Of a stretch of 64,000 bases of DNA, positions 1-7,907 are shown one piece after another (position 1 is the stretch's first letter; each line of letters opens with the position of its first letter). The translations under genes were made by a program, and so were the position numbers. A model generated the notes under the pieces. It saw nothing but the letters and a program-made list of their open reading frames with translations. It ran no database searches and was not told where the DNA came from. The stretch is from Streptomyces tibetensis (GTDB lineage Bacteria > Actinomycetota > Actinomycetes > Streptomycetales > Streptomycetaceae): positions 109,276 to 173,275 of the forward strand of contig NZ_SZVW01000021.1 of the NCBI RefSeq assembly GCF_007655005.1. The letters run 5' to 3'.

Positions 1-819
1 CACGAGCGACACTCCGAGGATCAGACGCCGCGCGCGCACCACGCACACGGTGCGCAGCACGGCTCTCCGGACCGCAGCGGGGCGCGCGACATGTTCCTCA
101 AGCTGCGCACGCTGGACAGCGGCAGTCCCGAGTACGCGGAGCTGCGCAACCAGCTGGTCCGGATGCATCTGCCGCTCGTGGAGCATCTCGCACGCCGCTT
201 CCGCAACCGGGGCGAGCCGCTGGACGACCTCACCCAGGTGGCCACGATCGGACTGATCAAGTCGGTCGACCGTTTCGACCCGGACCGCGGCGTGGAGTTC
301 TCGACGTACGCGACCCCGACGGTCGTCGGCGAGATCAAGCGGCACTTCCGTGACAAGGGCTGGGCGGTGCGCGTCCCACGCCGGCTGCAGGAGCTGCGCC
401 TGGCGCTGACCACGGCGACGGCCGAGCTGTCGCAGCTGCACGGCCGCTCCCCCACGGTCCACGAGCTCGCCGAGAAGCTGGCGATCTCCGAGGAGGAGGT
501 CCTGGAGGGCCTGGAGTCCGCCAACGCGTACTCCACGCTGTCCCTGGACGTCCCCGACACCGACGACGAGTCCCCGGCGGTCGCGGACACCCTCGGCGCC
601 GAGGACGAGGCGCTGGAGGGTGTGGAGTACCGGGAGTCCCTCAAGCCACTGCTGGAGGATCTCCCGCCGCGTGAGAAGCGGATCCTGCTGCTGCGGTTCT
701 TCGGCAACATGACCCAGTCGCAGATCGCGCAGGAGGTCGGCATCTCCCAGATGCACGTCTCCCGGCTGCTGGCCCGCACGCTGGCGCAGCTGCGGGAGAA
801 GCTCCTCGTCGAGGAGTGA
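1..819 (+). CDS. sigH: SigB/SigF-family RNA polymerase sigma factor, 5' end outside window
   Basis: This is a sigma-70 group 3 (SigB/SigF/SigG) factor of the stress and development type. Reading from codon 91 it shows region 2 (DLTQVATIGLIKSVDRFDP, then FSTYATPTVVGEIKRHFRD), region 3 (VHELAEKLAISEEEV) and region 4 (LPPREKRILLLRFFGNMTQ, then the helix-turn-helix SQIAQEVGISQMHVSRLL). An ATG at 91 is available, but the frame stays open without a stop back to base 1, and family members carry more residues before region 1.2. I therefore treat the gene as 5'-truncated by the window edge. The assignment to sigH rests on the protein type plus the downstream order (membrane protein, lipid kinase, wblE) as I remember it from S. 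coelicolor. Such factors are normally held by an anti-sigma factor, whose gene would lie upstream and is not visible. Confidence 0.8.
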   Translation, partial: HERHSEDQTPRAHHAHGAQHGSPDRSGARDMFLKLRTLDSGSPEYAELRNQLVRMHLPLVEHLARRFRNRGEPLDDLTQVATIGLIKSVDRFDPDRGVEFSTYATPTVVGEIKRHFRDKGWAVRVPRRLQELRLALTTATAELSQLHGRSPTVHELAEKLAISEEEVLEGLESANAYSTLSLDVPDTDDESPAVADTLGAEDEALEGVEYRESLKPLLEDLPPREKRILLLRFFGNMTQSQIAQEVGISQMHVSRLLARTLAQLREKLLVEE

Positions 820-822
820 CGG

Positions 823-1275
823 CTACTTCTCCAGGTTGCCGGAGTTGCCGGGCCCGCGAATCCCGAGGGCCCGGGTCGTCTCGGGGTTCACCAGCAGCAC
901 CAGCGACGCGACGGCCGCGGCCGCGAGGGCGATCCCGCCCGGGATGGCCATGCTGTCGGCCTGCAGCAGGTTGTAGGCCACCGGCAGCGCCATGAGCTGG
1001 GTGATCACGGCCGGGCCGCGGCTCCAGCTGCGCAGGGCGAGCAGTCCCCGGGCCGCGAACAGCGGCAGCAGTGCGAGCGCGATCAGCGTGATGCCGCCGG
1101 TCACGGCCTGCTGCCGGTCGTCGGGATGCCCCGTGAGGCCGAGGACGAGAATCCAGACGCCGCCGACGACCAGCGCGAGGCCTTCCAGCGCGGCCAGCAG
1201 CGCGGCGTACGTCAGACGCCGGGGGCGGGGGCCGGTGGTTTCCTCGGTGGTGGTGGGGGTCTGCTCACTGCTCAC
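823..1275 (-). CDS. Integral membrane protein, function unknown
   Basis: A protein of about 150 residues with four hydrophobic stretches (around AALLAALEGLALVVGGVWIL, the ITLIALALLPLFAARGLLAL region, AVITQLMALPVAYNLL and IALAAAAVASLVLLV) after a short Thr/Glu-rich cytoplasmic N-terminus. I recognise no catalytic motif. I chose the GTG at 1275, which opens directly onto SSEQTP. An ATG at 1323 would add 16 residues of non-membrane sequence and cannot be excluded. The gene converges on the sigma factor gene with a 3-base gap and is divergent from the lipid kinase gene. It is probably a conserved Streptomyces membrane protein of unknown role. Confidence 0.75.
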   Translation of the reverse strand: MSSEQTPTTTEETTGPRPRRLTYAALLAALEGLALVVGGVWILVLGLTGHPDDRQQAVTGGITLIALALLPLFAARGLLALRSWSRGPAVITQLMALPVAYNLLQADSMAIPGGIALAAAAVASLVLLVNPETTRALGIRGPGNSGNLEK

Positions 1276-1391
1276 CCCTGAAGAGTAGCCCTCGTCGTGC
1301 GCGCCCCTCGTGGCGAGGTTCACCCCCGCCCTCTTACCGGATCCCTACCTCGGTATGGGCCCGGTACCCCCCAGTAGGTACGCTGCCAGTC

Positions 1392-2360
1392 ATGCGTGCA
1401 CTCCTCGTGGTCAATCCGGCGGCAACCACCACAAGTGCGCGCACACGCGACGTACTGATCCATGCGCTCGCCAGCGAGATGAAGCTGGAGGCGGTCACCA
1501 CCCAGTACCGGGGCCACGCGCGCGACCTCGGCCGGCAGGCGGCGGACAGCGACGACATCGACCTGGTGGTGGCCCTCGGCGGCGACGGCACGGTCAACGA
1601 GGTGGTCAACGGCCTCCTGCACGCCGGCCCCGCGCCGGACCGTCTGCCCGGCCTCGCCGTGGTCCCCGGCGGTTCCACCAATGTCTTCGCCCGCGCCCTG
1701 GGCCTGCCCAACGACGCCGTGGAGGCCACCGGCGCCCTGCTGGACGCCCTGCGCGACGGCAGCGAGCGAACCGTCGGCCTCGGCCTGACCTCGGGTACGC
1801 CGGGCACGGAGGACGAGTCGGTGCCGGCCCGCTGGTTCACCTTCAACGCGGGGCTCGGCTTCGACGCCGGTGTGGTGGGTCGTGTGGAGCAGCATCGCGA
1901 GCGCGGCAGGAAATCCACACACGCTCTCTACGTGCGCCAGGTGATGCGTCAGCTCCTGGGCGAGCCGAACCGCCGCAACGGGACGATCACGCTGGAACGG
2001 GCAGGCGAGGATCCGGTCACCGATCTGGTGCTGTCCATAGTCTCGAACACCTCGCCCTGGACGTTTCTGGGGAATCGCCCGATCTACGCGGCACCTAAAG
2101 CCTCGTTCGATACCGGGCTCGATCTCTTCGGCCTCAGCCGCCTCTCCACGGCAGCGGTTGCCCGATATGGCACCCAGTTGCTCACTTCGTCCCCCGAGCG
2201 TGGACCCCATGGCAAGCACGCCACCTCTCTGCATGACTTGACAGAGTTCACCTTGCATTCGAAGGTCCCGCTCCCCCTCCAGATGGACGGTGACCACCTG
2301 GGGCTGCGGACTAGCGTGACGTTCACAGGCGTACGCCGTGCACTGCGTGTGATTGTGTGA
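1392..2360 (+). CDS. Diacylglycerol/lipid kinase family protein (DAGK catalytic domain)
   Basis: 322 residues. The N-terminal DAGK_cat domain shows the nucleotide-binding signature LVVALGGDGTVNEVVNGLL (about residues 57-75) and PGGSTNVFARALGLP (about 95-110), which are diagnostic of the DagK/sphingosine kinase/YegS superfamily. The C-terminal half carries the typical beta-sandwich, ending in a lipid-kinase-like segment with QMDGDHLG. The expected reaction is ATP-dependent phosphorylation of diacylglycerol or a related lipid at the membrane. The exact substrate cannot be read from the sequence. The start ATG at 1392 gives the canonical N-terminus MRALLVVNPAA. The wblE gene follows after 322 bases. 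Confidence 0.85.
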   Translation: MRALLVVNPAATTTSARTRDVLIHALASEMKLEAVTTQYRGHARDLGRQAADSDDIDLVVALGGDGTVNEVVNGLLHAGPAPDRLPGLAVVPGGSTNVFARALGLPNDAVEATGALLDALRDGSERTVGLGLTSGTPGTEDESVPARWFTFNAGLGFDAGVVGRVEQHRERGRKSTHALYVRQVMRQLLGEPNRRNGTITLERAGEDPVTDLVLSIVSNTSPWTFLGNRPIYAAPKASFDTGLDLFGLSRLSTAAVARYGTQLLTSSPERGPHGKHATSLHDLTEFTLHSKVPLPLQMDGDHLGLRTSVTFTGVRRALRVIV

Positions 2361-2473
2361 GCAGAACTGGCTAAAGTCCTTTCACTCGAACGTTTAGGCC
2401 AGGATCCACCCCATGGAAGTACGGCTGTGACCTAGTCGACACCGAAGAATCAAAAAAAACTTTCCAGAAGGGG

Positions 2474-2502
2474 TTGTATCCGCCGCTGAGGTTTGCGAGT
2501 CT
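2474..2502 (+). promoter_or_regulatory. Candidate wblE promoter
   Basis: TTGTAT at 2474-2479 and GAGTCT at 2497-2502 are separated by 17 bases, compatible with a vegetative-type promoter with a weak -10. Transcription would begin near 2507-2509, giving a leader of about 175 bases before wblE. Confidence 0.4.
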
Positions 2503-2620
2503 CTACGTGGCGATCGAGACGGCCCGCAACACCGGCCTCCACTGATCACCAGAACCCCTCTTCAATCCACAGGACCTTCGCCGGGGAACCTGGCAGTCGG
2601 CCCTTCACTTGTTGAGGGAT

Positions 2621-2638
2621 TCGTGAAAGCGTTCACAT
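2621..2638. promoter_or_regulatory. Rex-type operator upstream of wblE
   Basis: The inverted repeat GTGAA-AGCG-TTCAC, flanked by TC and AT, matches 16 of 18 positions of the Streptomyces Rex operator consensus TTGTGAA-N4-TTCACAA. It lies 45 bases upstream of the wblE start, inside the transcribed leader if the promoter at 2474 is right. Rex is a repressor sensing the NADH/NAD+ ratio. Control of wblE by Rex is an inference from the site. Confidence 0.65.
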
Positions 2639-2682
2639 TCACAAGCAAGCCCTGCACGTAATACCAAGGAGAGGTAGCAGCC

Positions 2683-2940
2683 ATGGACTGGCGTCACAAC
2701 GCCGTTTGCCGCGAGGAAGACCCCGAGCTCTTCTTCCCCATCGGCAACACCGGTCCTGCGCTGCTGCAGATCGAGGAAGCCAAGGCCGTCTGCCGTCGCT
2801 GCCCGGTTATGGAGCAGTGCCTGCAGTGGGCGCTCGAGTCCGGCCAGGACTCCGGCGTCTGGGGTGGTCTCAGCGAGGACGAGCGTCGCGCCATGAAGCG
2901 CCGCGCCGCCCGCAACCGGGCCCGTCAGGCCTCCGCCTGA
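2683..2940 (+). CDS. wblE: WhiB-family iron-sulfur transcription factor WblE
   Basis: 85 residues with the complete WhiB/Wbl signature: Cys9, Cys37, Cys40 and Cys46 to hold a [4Fe-4S] cluster, the G(V/I)WGG turn (GVWGGLSEDERR, about residues 59-70) and a basic C-terminal tail (KRRAARNRAR) for DNA contact. The N-terminus MDWRHNAVCREEDPELFFPI is typical of the WblE/WhiB1 branch. Wbl proteins act by binding region 4 of the principal sigma factor. The start is fixed by AAGGAGAGG 8 bases upstream. A terminator at 3059-3087 follows. The long leader with a Rex-type operator suggests redox control. Confidence 0.92.
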   Translation: MDWRHNAVCREEDPELFFPIGNTGPALLQIEEAKAVCRRCPVMEQCLQWALESGQDSGVWGGLSEDERRAMKRRAARNRARQASA

Positions 2941-3058
2941 CAACCCACCCCTGCTGACAGCCTGAGCTTGGCGGCGCGTGCAGCGAGCACGCATCTCCCG
3001 CCCCCGAGCCGCAGCGCGCAGTTCCCCCGATGCGCTTAGACAAGCAGCAACGAGCTTT

Positions 3059-3087
3059 AGCCCCGGGCCACTTGGTGGCCCGGGGCT
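3059..3087. terminator. Bidirectional hairpin terminator between wblE and the histidine kinase gene
   Basis: AGCCCCGGGCCA (3059-3070) pairs perfectly with TGGCCCGGGGCT (3076-3087) around a 5-base loop. It sits between two convergent genes and lacks a long T run, as is usual in Streptomyces. Confidence 0.8.
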
Positions 3088-3127
3088 CATCGCTTTTCCG
3101 GGCCCTTTCCAAGGTTTTCGGATTCCG

Positions 3128-4594
3128 CTACTTCTGCGACCGCACCGGGATGTCAAGGATCACACGGGTGCCGCGCTCCGGCGCCGGGACCATGTCGAAG
3201 GTGCCGCACAACTCGCCCTCCACCAGGGTCCGCACGATCTGCAGGCCGAGATTGCCGGCCGTATGCGGATCGAAGCCTTCCGGCAGGCCGACGCCGTCGT
3301 CCTGGACCGTGACCAGCAGTCGGGCCTCCTTGGCCGTGCCACCGCGGACCGCCGACACCTCGACCGTGCCGGTGTCGCCCTCGCGGAACCCGTGCTCCAG
3401 CGCGTTCTGCAGCACCTCGGTCAGCACCATCGACAGCGGCGTGGCGACCTCGGCGTCGAGAATGCCGAAGCGGCCGGTGCGCCGGCCCGCCACCTTGCCC
3501 GGGGAGATCTCCGCGACCATCGCCAGGACGCGGTCGGCGATGTCGTCGAACTCCACGCGCTCGTCCAAATTCTGGGAGAGCGTCTCGTGCACGATCGCAA
3601 TCGATCCGACGCGCCGCACCGCCTCTTCGAGAGCCTCGCGCCCGCGGTCGGACTCGATGCGCCGGGCCTGGAGGCGCAGCAGGGCCGCCACCGTCTGGAG
3701 GTTGTTCTTGACACGGTGGTGGATCTCCCGGATCGTCGCGTCCTTGGTGATCAACTCGCGCTCACGCCGACGCAGTTCGGTGACGTCCCGGAGCAGGACG
3801 AGGGAGCCGATGCGGGTGCCCTTCGGCTTGAGCGGGATCGCGCGGAACTGGATGACCCCGTCACTGGCCTCGATCTCGAACTCGCGCGGCGCCCAGCCGC
3901 TGGCGACCTTGGCGAGCGCCTCGTCCACCGGGCCCCGGGTCGGGGCGAGTTCGGCGGTGGTCCTGCCCAGGTGCTGGCCGACGAGGTCGGAGGCGAGGCC
4001 GAGCCGGTGGTAGGCGGACAGGGCGTTCGGGGAGGCGTACTGGACGATGGCGTCGGCGTCGAGCCGGATCAGCCCGTCGCCCACGCGGGGCGAGGCGTCC
4101 ATGTCGAGTTGCTGGTTGGCGAACGGGAAGGACCCGGCCGCGATCATCTGCGCCAGGTCGGAGGCGCTCTGCAGGTAGGTGAGTTCCAGGCGGCTCGGGG
4201 TGCGCACGGTGAGGAGGTTGGTGTTGCGCGCGATGACTCCAAGGACGCGCCCCTCCCGTCGTACGGGGATCGACTCGACCCGGACGGGCACCTCCTCGCG
4301 CCACTCGGGGTCGCCCTCGCGCACGATGCGGCCCTCGTCGAGGGCGGCGTCCAGCATCGGGCGGCGGCCGCGCGGGACGAGGTGGCCCACCATGTCGTCC
4401 TGGTACGAGGTCGGACCGGTGTTGGGCCGCATCTGGGCGACCGAGACGTACCGGATGCCGTCGCTGGTGGGGACCCACAGGACCAGGTCGGCGAAGGAGA
4501 GGTCGGAGAGCAGCTGCCACTCCGATACCAGCAGGTGCAGCCACTCGAGATCGGTGTCGTCGAGGGCGGTGTGCTGGCGTACGAGTTCGTTCAT
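3128..4594 (-). CDS. pdtaS: PdtaS-type sensor histidine kinase (GAF-PAS-HisKA_2-HATPase)
   Basis: About 488 residues, cytosolic with no membrane segment. The order is an N-terminal GAF-like domain, a PAS domain (about residues 180-270, with FEIEASDGVIQFRAIPL and VLLRDVTE), a HisKA_2 dimerisation domain with phospho-acceptor His in REIHHRVKNNLQTVAALLRL, and a HATPase_c domain with N box (LQNALEHGF), G1 (VQDDGVGLPEGF) and G2 (NLGLQIV). This layout is that of mycobacterial PdtaS, which phosphorylates the ANTAR antitermination regulator PdtaR. No response regulator is encoded next to it, which is usual for this orphan kinase. Starts at 4603 and 4594 are both possible. It converges with wblE. Confidence 0.85.
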   Translation of the reverse strand: MNELVRQHTALDDTDLEWLHLLVSEWQLLSDLSFADLVLWVPTSDGIRYVSVAQMRPNTGPTSYQDDMVGHLVPRGRRPMLDAALDEGRIVREGDPEWREEVPVRVESIPVRREGRVLGVIARNTNLLTVRTPSRLELTYLQSASDLAQMIAAGSFPFANQQLDMDASPRVGDGLIRLDADAIVQYASPNALSAYHRLGLASDLVGQHLGRTTAELAPTRGPVDEALAKVASGWAPREFEIEASDGVIQFRAIPLKPKGTRIGSLVLLRDVTELRRRERELITKDATIREIHHRVKNNLQTVAALLRLQARRIESDRGREALEEAVRRVGSIAIVHETLSQNLDERVEFDDIADRVLAMVAEISPGKVAGRRTGRFGILDAEVATPLSMVLTEVLQNALEHGFREGDTGTVEVSAVRGGTAKEARLLVTVQDDGVGLPEGFDPHTAGNLGLQIVRTLVEGELCGTFDMVPAPERGTRVILDIPVRSQK

Positions 4595-4603
4595 GGAGGG
4601 CAC

Positions 4604-4945
4604 GTGTGCGAGCGTACCCGGGGGTTCGTACGGCCCTGAAACACCCGCGGGCCGCGGCGCCTGAGAGGGACCCTCAACCCTCCCGGCACCGCAGCCCGGA
4701 GCAGCATCGGCCGTGGGGTGTGCGGTCCCGGTCGGCCGAAGGATGAGGAGCCGGGGCAGTCAGGGCAGAGAGCCTCGGTTCCTCGGTCCGCCTTCCTGTG
4801 CGGGGAAGACGGAGGCTGGTGCGCGTTGCACACGCGCTCTCGTTACGCATTGTGGACTAGACCACTTATGGTGTCCATGCGTTGGAGGCTGTTCGTTGTT
4901 GTCATTTCCGCGACGCGTCGGACGCACCGGCGCCCAGCAGGCAGC
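4604..4945. other. Intergenic region between the histidine kinase and tetR genes, with an orphan dre site
   Basis: No convincing protein gene is seen in these 342 bases. The main content is a near-perfect DasR-type dre palindrome at 4851-4866. A possible promoter (TTACGC 4843-4848, 18-base spacer, TATGGT 4867-4872) would place dre in its spacer and start transcription just before an ATG at 4877. The ORF from that ATG (to 5044) overlaps the 3' end of the TetR gene and has no recognisable product. Confidence 0.5.
4851..4866. promoter_or_regulatory. DasR-responsive element (dre), orphan
   Basis: TGTGGACTAGACCACT contains the 12-base core TGGACTAGACCA (11 of 12 to TGGTCTAGACCA) and is flanked symmetrically by GT/AC. 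DasR is a GntR-family repressor of GlcNAc and chitin genes, released by glucosamine-6-phosphate. The site is about 250 bases upstream of the histidine kinase start and about 85 bases past the 3' end of the TetR gene, so its target is unclear. Confidence 0.7.
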
Positions 4946-5614
4946 CTAACCCGTGTGGGTTCCTGTGCGGGGCCAGATGGACAGGGCAATTTCCGCGACC
5001 GCCTCCAGTTCCTCCCTGCTCGCCCCGTCACGTGCCTGTTGTGACATGCCCTGGATCATCGCTCCGGTGTGGCGGGCCAGGGCGGCGGCGTCGGTGGCGG
5101 GTGGCAGCACGCCGGCGGCGACATCGGCCCTTATACGGCTTTCGAGCGCGGCGATGTTGGCGTTGCGTCGATCCCGCAGCGACTGCTCCACCTCCGGGTT
5201 CGAGCAGTTCGCGGCGGCGTGGACGACGAGGCAGCCGTGCGGGTGGCCGGGTTCGGTGTACGCGGTGGCGGCTTCGCGCAGAGTGCGCTCCACGGCGGCC
5301 CGCGCGGTGGGCTCTTCGGCGAGGGCCCGCTCGGCGAAGGATCCGTATCGCGTGCCGTACACGCGGACGACCTCCTCGAAGAGGGACCGCTTGTCGCCGA
5401 AGGCGGAGTAGAGGCTGGGGGCTCCGATGTCCATGACACGGGTGAGGTCGGAGACGGACGTGGCTTCGTAGCCGTGCTCCCAGAAGGCCAGGAGGGCCTT
5501 CTCCAGTGCGGTTTCACGATCGAAGGAGCGGGGGCGACCGCGGGGCCTGGCCCTGGCCTTGCCCGCCCCGGCGGTCGTCGCACTCGTGGCGTCGGACCTC
5601 TTCGGAGCCTTCAT
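4946..5614 (-). CDS. TetR-family repressor, divergent from an SDR gene
   Basis: About 222 residues from the ATG at 5614 (MKAPKRSD). An ATG at 5635 would add 7 residues, and longer forms would run into the operator. The N-terminal TetR helix-turn-helix is clear (ETALEKALLAFWEHGYEATS, then LTRVMDIGAPSLYSAFGDKRSLFEEV). The ligand domain has the PGHPHGCLVVHAA feature of the AcrR/YxaF-like TetR_C group. It is divergent from the SDR gene across a short region with two matched operator-like repeats, so autoregulation and control of the SDR gene are likely. The inducer is unknown. Confidence 0.88.
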   Translation of the reverse strand: MKAPKRSDATSATTAGAGKARARPRGRPRSFDRETALEKALLAFWEHGYEATSVSDLTRVMDIGAPSLYSAFGDKRSLFEEVVRVYGTRYGSFAERALAEEPTARAAVERTLREAATAYTEPGHPHGCLVVHAAANCSNPEVEQSLRDRRNANIAALESRIRADVAAGVLPPATDAAALARHTGAMIQGMSQQARDGASREELEAVAEIALSIWPRTGTHTG

Positions 5615-5641
5615 GGTTCCGTCCTCGTTCACCATGGGATG

Positions 5642-5668
5642 CATTTTATAGCGGGCACTAGAGAAATG
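5642..5668. promoter_or_regulatory. TetR operator candidate 1
   Basis: On the minus strand this reads CATTT...AAATG around a core TAGTGCCCGCTA (5649-5660), a near-palindrome. The sequence nearly repeats that at 5689-5716 in inverted orientation. The core centres are 48 bases apart. Confidence 0.6.
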
Positions 5669-5688
5669 GGGGCGGACTGCCGTATGGT

Positions 5689-5716
5689 CATTTCTGTAGC
5701 GACCGCTAGACAAATG
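5689..5716. promoter_or_regulatory. TetR operator candidate 2
   Basis: CATTT...AAATG around the palindromic core TAGCGACCGCTA (5697-5708; TAGCG and CGCTA arms, 2-base spacer). It overlaps the region where the promoter of the SDR gene must lie and ends just before its ribosome binding site AGGAGG at 5717. Confidence 0.65.
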
Positions 5717-5732
5717 AGGAGGGGGCGCCGTC

Positions 5733-6485
5733 ATGGGCGTGCTCACGGGTAGGACGGCACTCGTCACGGGGGCGAGCAGGGGCATCGGGCGAGGCATCGC
5801 CGAGCGACTGGGGCGCGACGGCGCCCGGGTCGCGGTGCACTACGGCAGGAACGAGACGGCCGCGAAGGAAACGGTCGCGGCGATCGAGAAGGCCGGCGGC
5901 TCGGCGTTCGCGATGGGCGTGGAGCTGGGGACACCAGGGGACGCCGAGGCCCTGTGGGAGGAGTTCGACCGGCACGCGGACGGGCTGGACATCCTGGTGA
6001 ACAACGCGGCGATCGGCAGCACGCGCCCGATCGGGCAGCTGGAGGAGCGGGAGTACGACGAGGTCTTCGCGGTGAACGTGAAGGCACCATTCTTCATCCT
6101 CAAGCACGGCATGGCACGCCTGCGGGACGGCGGCCGGGTCGTCAACATCTCGTCGGGGCTGGCCCGGACGGCGGCGATGCCCGACAACATGGCCTACGCG
6201 ATGACGAAGGGCGCGCTGGACGTCCTCTCACGGGACCTGTCCAAGGTGCTGGGGCATCGGGGCATCACGGTGAACTCGGTGGCCCCGGGGATCATAGACA
6301 CGGACAACACGGCGACACTGCTGTACGGCAGTCCCGACGGCTTGGCGAAGGCCGCGGCGTTTTCGGCGCTGGGCGGGGTGGGCCGGCCTGCCGAGGTCGC
6401 CGACGTGGTGGCGTTCCTGGCGTCGGACGGCGGGCGGTGGGTGACGGGCAGTTGGGTGGATGTGACGGGGGGTTCGCTCACCTAG
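5733..6485 (+). CDS. SDR-family oxidoreductase (FabG-like)
   Basis: 250 residues, a classical short-chain dehydrogenase. It has the cofactor motif TGASRGIGRGIAERLG (about residues 12-27), NNAAI (about 90-94), the catalytic Ser in VNISSGLARTA, Tyr-x3-Lys in YAMTKGALD, and PGIIDTDN. It ends with the usual VTGSWVDVTGG segment. It would reduce or oxidise a small carbonyl/alcohol substrate with NAD(P)H. The ribosome binding site AGGAGGGGGC is about 7 bases before the ATG. As the divergent partner of a TetR repressor it is probably induced by its substrate or a toxic aldehyde/ketone, but no substrate can be named. Confidence 0.88.
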   Translation: MGVLTGRTALVTGASRGIGRGIAERLGRDGARVAVHYGRNETAAKETVAAIEKAGGSAFAMGVELGTPGDAEALWEEFDRHADGLDILVNNAAIGSTRPIGQLEEREYDEVFAVNVKAPFFILKHGMARLRDGGRVVNISSGLARTAAMPDNMAYAMTKGALDVLSRDLSKVLGHRGITVNSVAPGIIDTDNTATLLYGSPDGLAKAAAFSALGGVGRPAEVADVVAFLASDGGRWVTGSWVDVTGGSLT

Positions 6486-6557
6486 TGAAAACCAGGTCAC
6501 TAGCCGCGAGGGGGCAGGGCGTGTGCGAGCCCCCCGACCCCCTGGCCTCCCCCGCCC

Positions 6558-7631
6558 TCAGCGGGTCTCCGTCACCTTCGCCAGTGCCCGGGGTGCGTCC
6601 GGGTCCTGGCCCCGGGCGATGGTGACCTCGTAGGCCAGCAGCTGGAGGGGGATGATCTCCAGCAGGGGTTGGACCTCCTCCGCCACGCCGTCCGTGGGCA
6701 GCACGAAGCCGGCCGAGGCCTGCTCCACCTGGTGCCCGGGGCCGATGACGACGAGGTCGGCGCCGCGTCCGCGCAGCCGGTCCAGGACGGGCTGGAGGGC
6801 TTCGCCGCCCTTGCCGTCGGTCACCACGGCGATGACCGGGGAGACGTTGTCGACCATGGCGAGCGGTCCGTGCAGCAGGTCCGCGCCGGAATAGGAGAGG
6901 GCGGGGATGTAGCTGGTCTCCATCAGCTTGAGGGCGGCTTCCTTGGCCGTGGGGTAGCCGTAACCGCGGGAGGTGATCACCATGCGCTCGGCGAAGCGGT
7001 AGCGGGCGGCGAGCGTGCGCACCTCCCCCTGGCGGGCGAGCAGTTGCTCGGCGAGGTCCGGCAGCACCCGTGCAGCCGCGCCGTCACCGCCCCGCAGGCC
7101 CTCGACGAAGAGGTAGAGCGCGAGCAGGGAGGCCGTGTAGGTCTTGGTCGCGGGGAGGGCCTTCTCGGGCCCGGCCATGATGTCGATGTGGTACTGGGAG
7201 ACACCGGCGAGCGGTGAGTCCGGGTTGTTGGTGACGGCCAGCGTGATGGCGCCTGCCTCACGGGCGGCCCGGGTGGAGGCGACCAGGTCGGGGGAGCCGC
7301 CGGACTGGCTGACCGTGACGACCAGGACGTCGGTGAGGTCGGGCCGGGCGCCGTAGGCCGTCGTGGTGGACATCGAGGTGAGTCCGCAGGGCAGGCCGAG
7401 CCGGATCTCCAGGAGGTACTTGGCGTACAGGGCGGCGTTGTCGGAGGTGCCGCGGGCGGTCAGCAGCACGAAGCGGGGTGTGCGGGCGGCGATCCGCCGG
7501 GCCACGTCCTGGATGGCGGGGGCACCCTCGGACAGGATCCGGCGCAGGACGGCGGGCTGCTCCGCCATCTCGCGAGCCATGGTCCGGCCCGGGAGTTCAC
7601 TGCGGGGATCCGGTGTGGCTGCGGCGGTCAT
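6558..7631 (-). CDS. SIS-domain sugar-phosphate isomerase (GlmS isomerase-domain-like)
   Basis: 357 residues forming two tandem SIS domains, like the C-terminal isomerase half of GlmS, with no glutaminase domain. Visible signatures are ARGTSDNAALYAKYLLE, VTVSQSGGSPDLVAS and SRGYGYPTAKEAALKLMETS, and the GADLLHGPLAMV segment expected in the second SIS domain. It probably handles an amino-sugar phosphate, for example an AgaS/FrlB-like deglycase or isomerase. The ATG at 7631 follows GGAACC. It is divergent from nagB, with a dre operator at 7837-7852 between them, which places it in the DasR/GlcNAc circuit. Whether it has ammonia-dependent GlcN-6-P activity cannot be told. Confidence 0.85.
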   Translation of the reverse strand: MTAAATPDPRSELPGRTMAREMAEQPAVLRRILSEGAPAIQDVARRIAARTPRFVLLTARGTSDNAALYAKYLLEIRLGLPCGLTSMSTTTAYGARPDLTDVLVVTVSQSGGSPDLVASTRAAREAGAITLAVTNNPDSPLAGVSQYHIDIMAGPEKALPATKTYTASLLALYLFVEGLRGGDGAAARVLPDLAEQLLARQGEVRTLAARYRFAERMVITSRGYGYPTAKEAALKLMETSYIPALSYSGADLLHGPLAMVDNVSPVIAVVTDGKGGEALQPVLDRLRGRGADLVVIGPGHQVEQASAGFVLPTDGVAEEVQPLLEIIPLQLLAYEVTIARGQDPDAPRALAKVTETR

Positions 7632-7836
7632 GGCGGGTTCCTTCCGGGGGCGGGGAGGGTGCAGACCCCATTCCACTCCCCCGGGCCGGACACCGCCCAC
7701 CCGGGAGGCCTTGCACGCACTTCGGCACCCCGTGGGAGCCCCACTGTTCACCCCCTGCTGACCTGTTCGGCACAGCAGCGCCACCGGCGTGGGAGCGTCG
7801 GTACGCACCCTGGGAGCGGCAGGACCGCTCTGTTAG

Positions 7837-7852
7837 ATTGGTCTAAACCACA
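7837..7852. promoter_or_regulatory. dre (DasR operator) upstream of nagB
   Basis: ATTGGTCTAAACCACA carries TGGTCTAAACCA, 11 of 12 to the dre core TGGTCTAGACCA. It is 56 bases upstream of the nagB start and lies in the divergent region shared with the SIS gene. Confidence 0.85.
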
Positions 7853-7907
7853 CGACCCTCCGGGTCGGGTCCCAGTTGAGCAGTCCTTTCAGATCGGCAG
7901 GCCCAGC

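Larger units (their letters stand above)
2361..2682. other. Intergenic region upstream of wblE
   Basis: This 322-base region holds, in order: a run of eight A's near 2450-2460; a promoter candidate TTGTAT (2474-2479) and GAGTCT (2497-2502) with a 17-base spacer; a possible 12-codon leaderless ORF (2507-2545); a Rex-type inverted repeat (2621-2638); and the wblE ribosome binding site AAGGAGAGG (2666-2674). No protein-length gene is seen. Confidence 0.6.
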
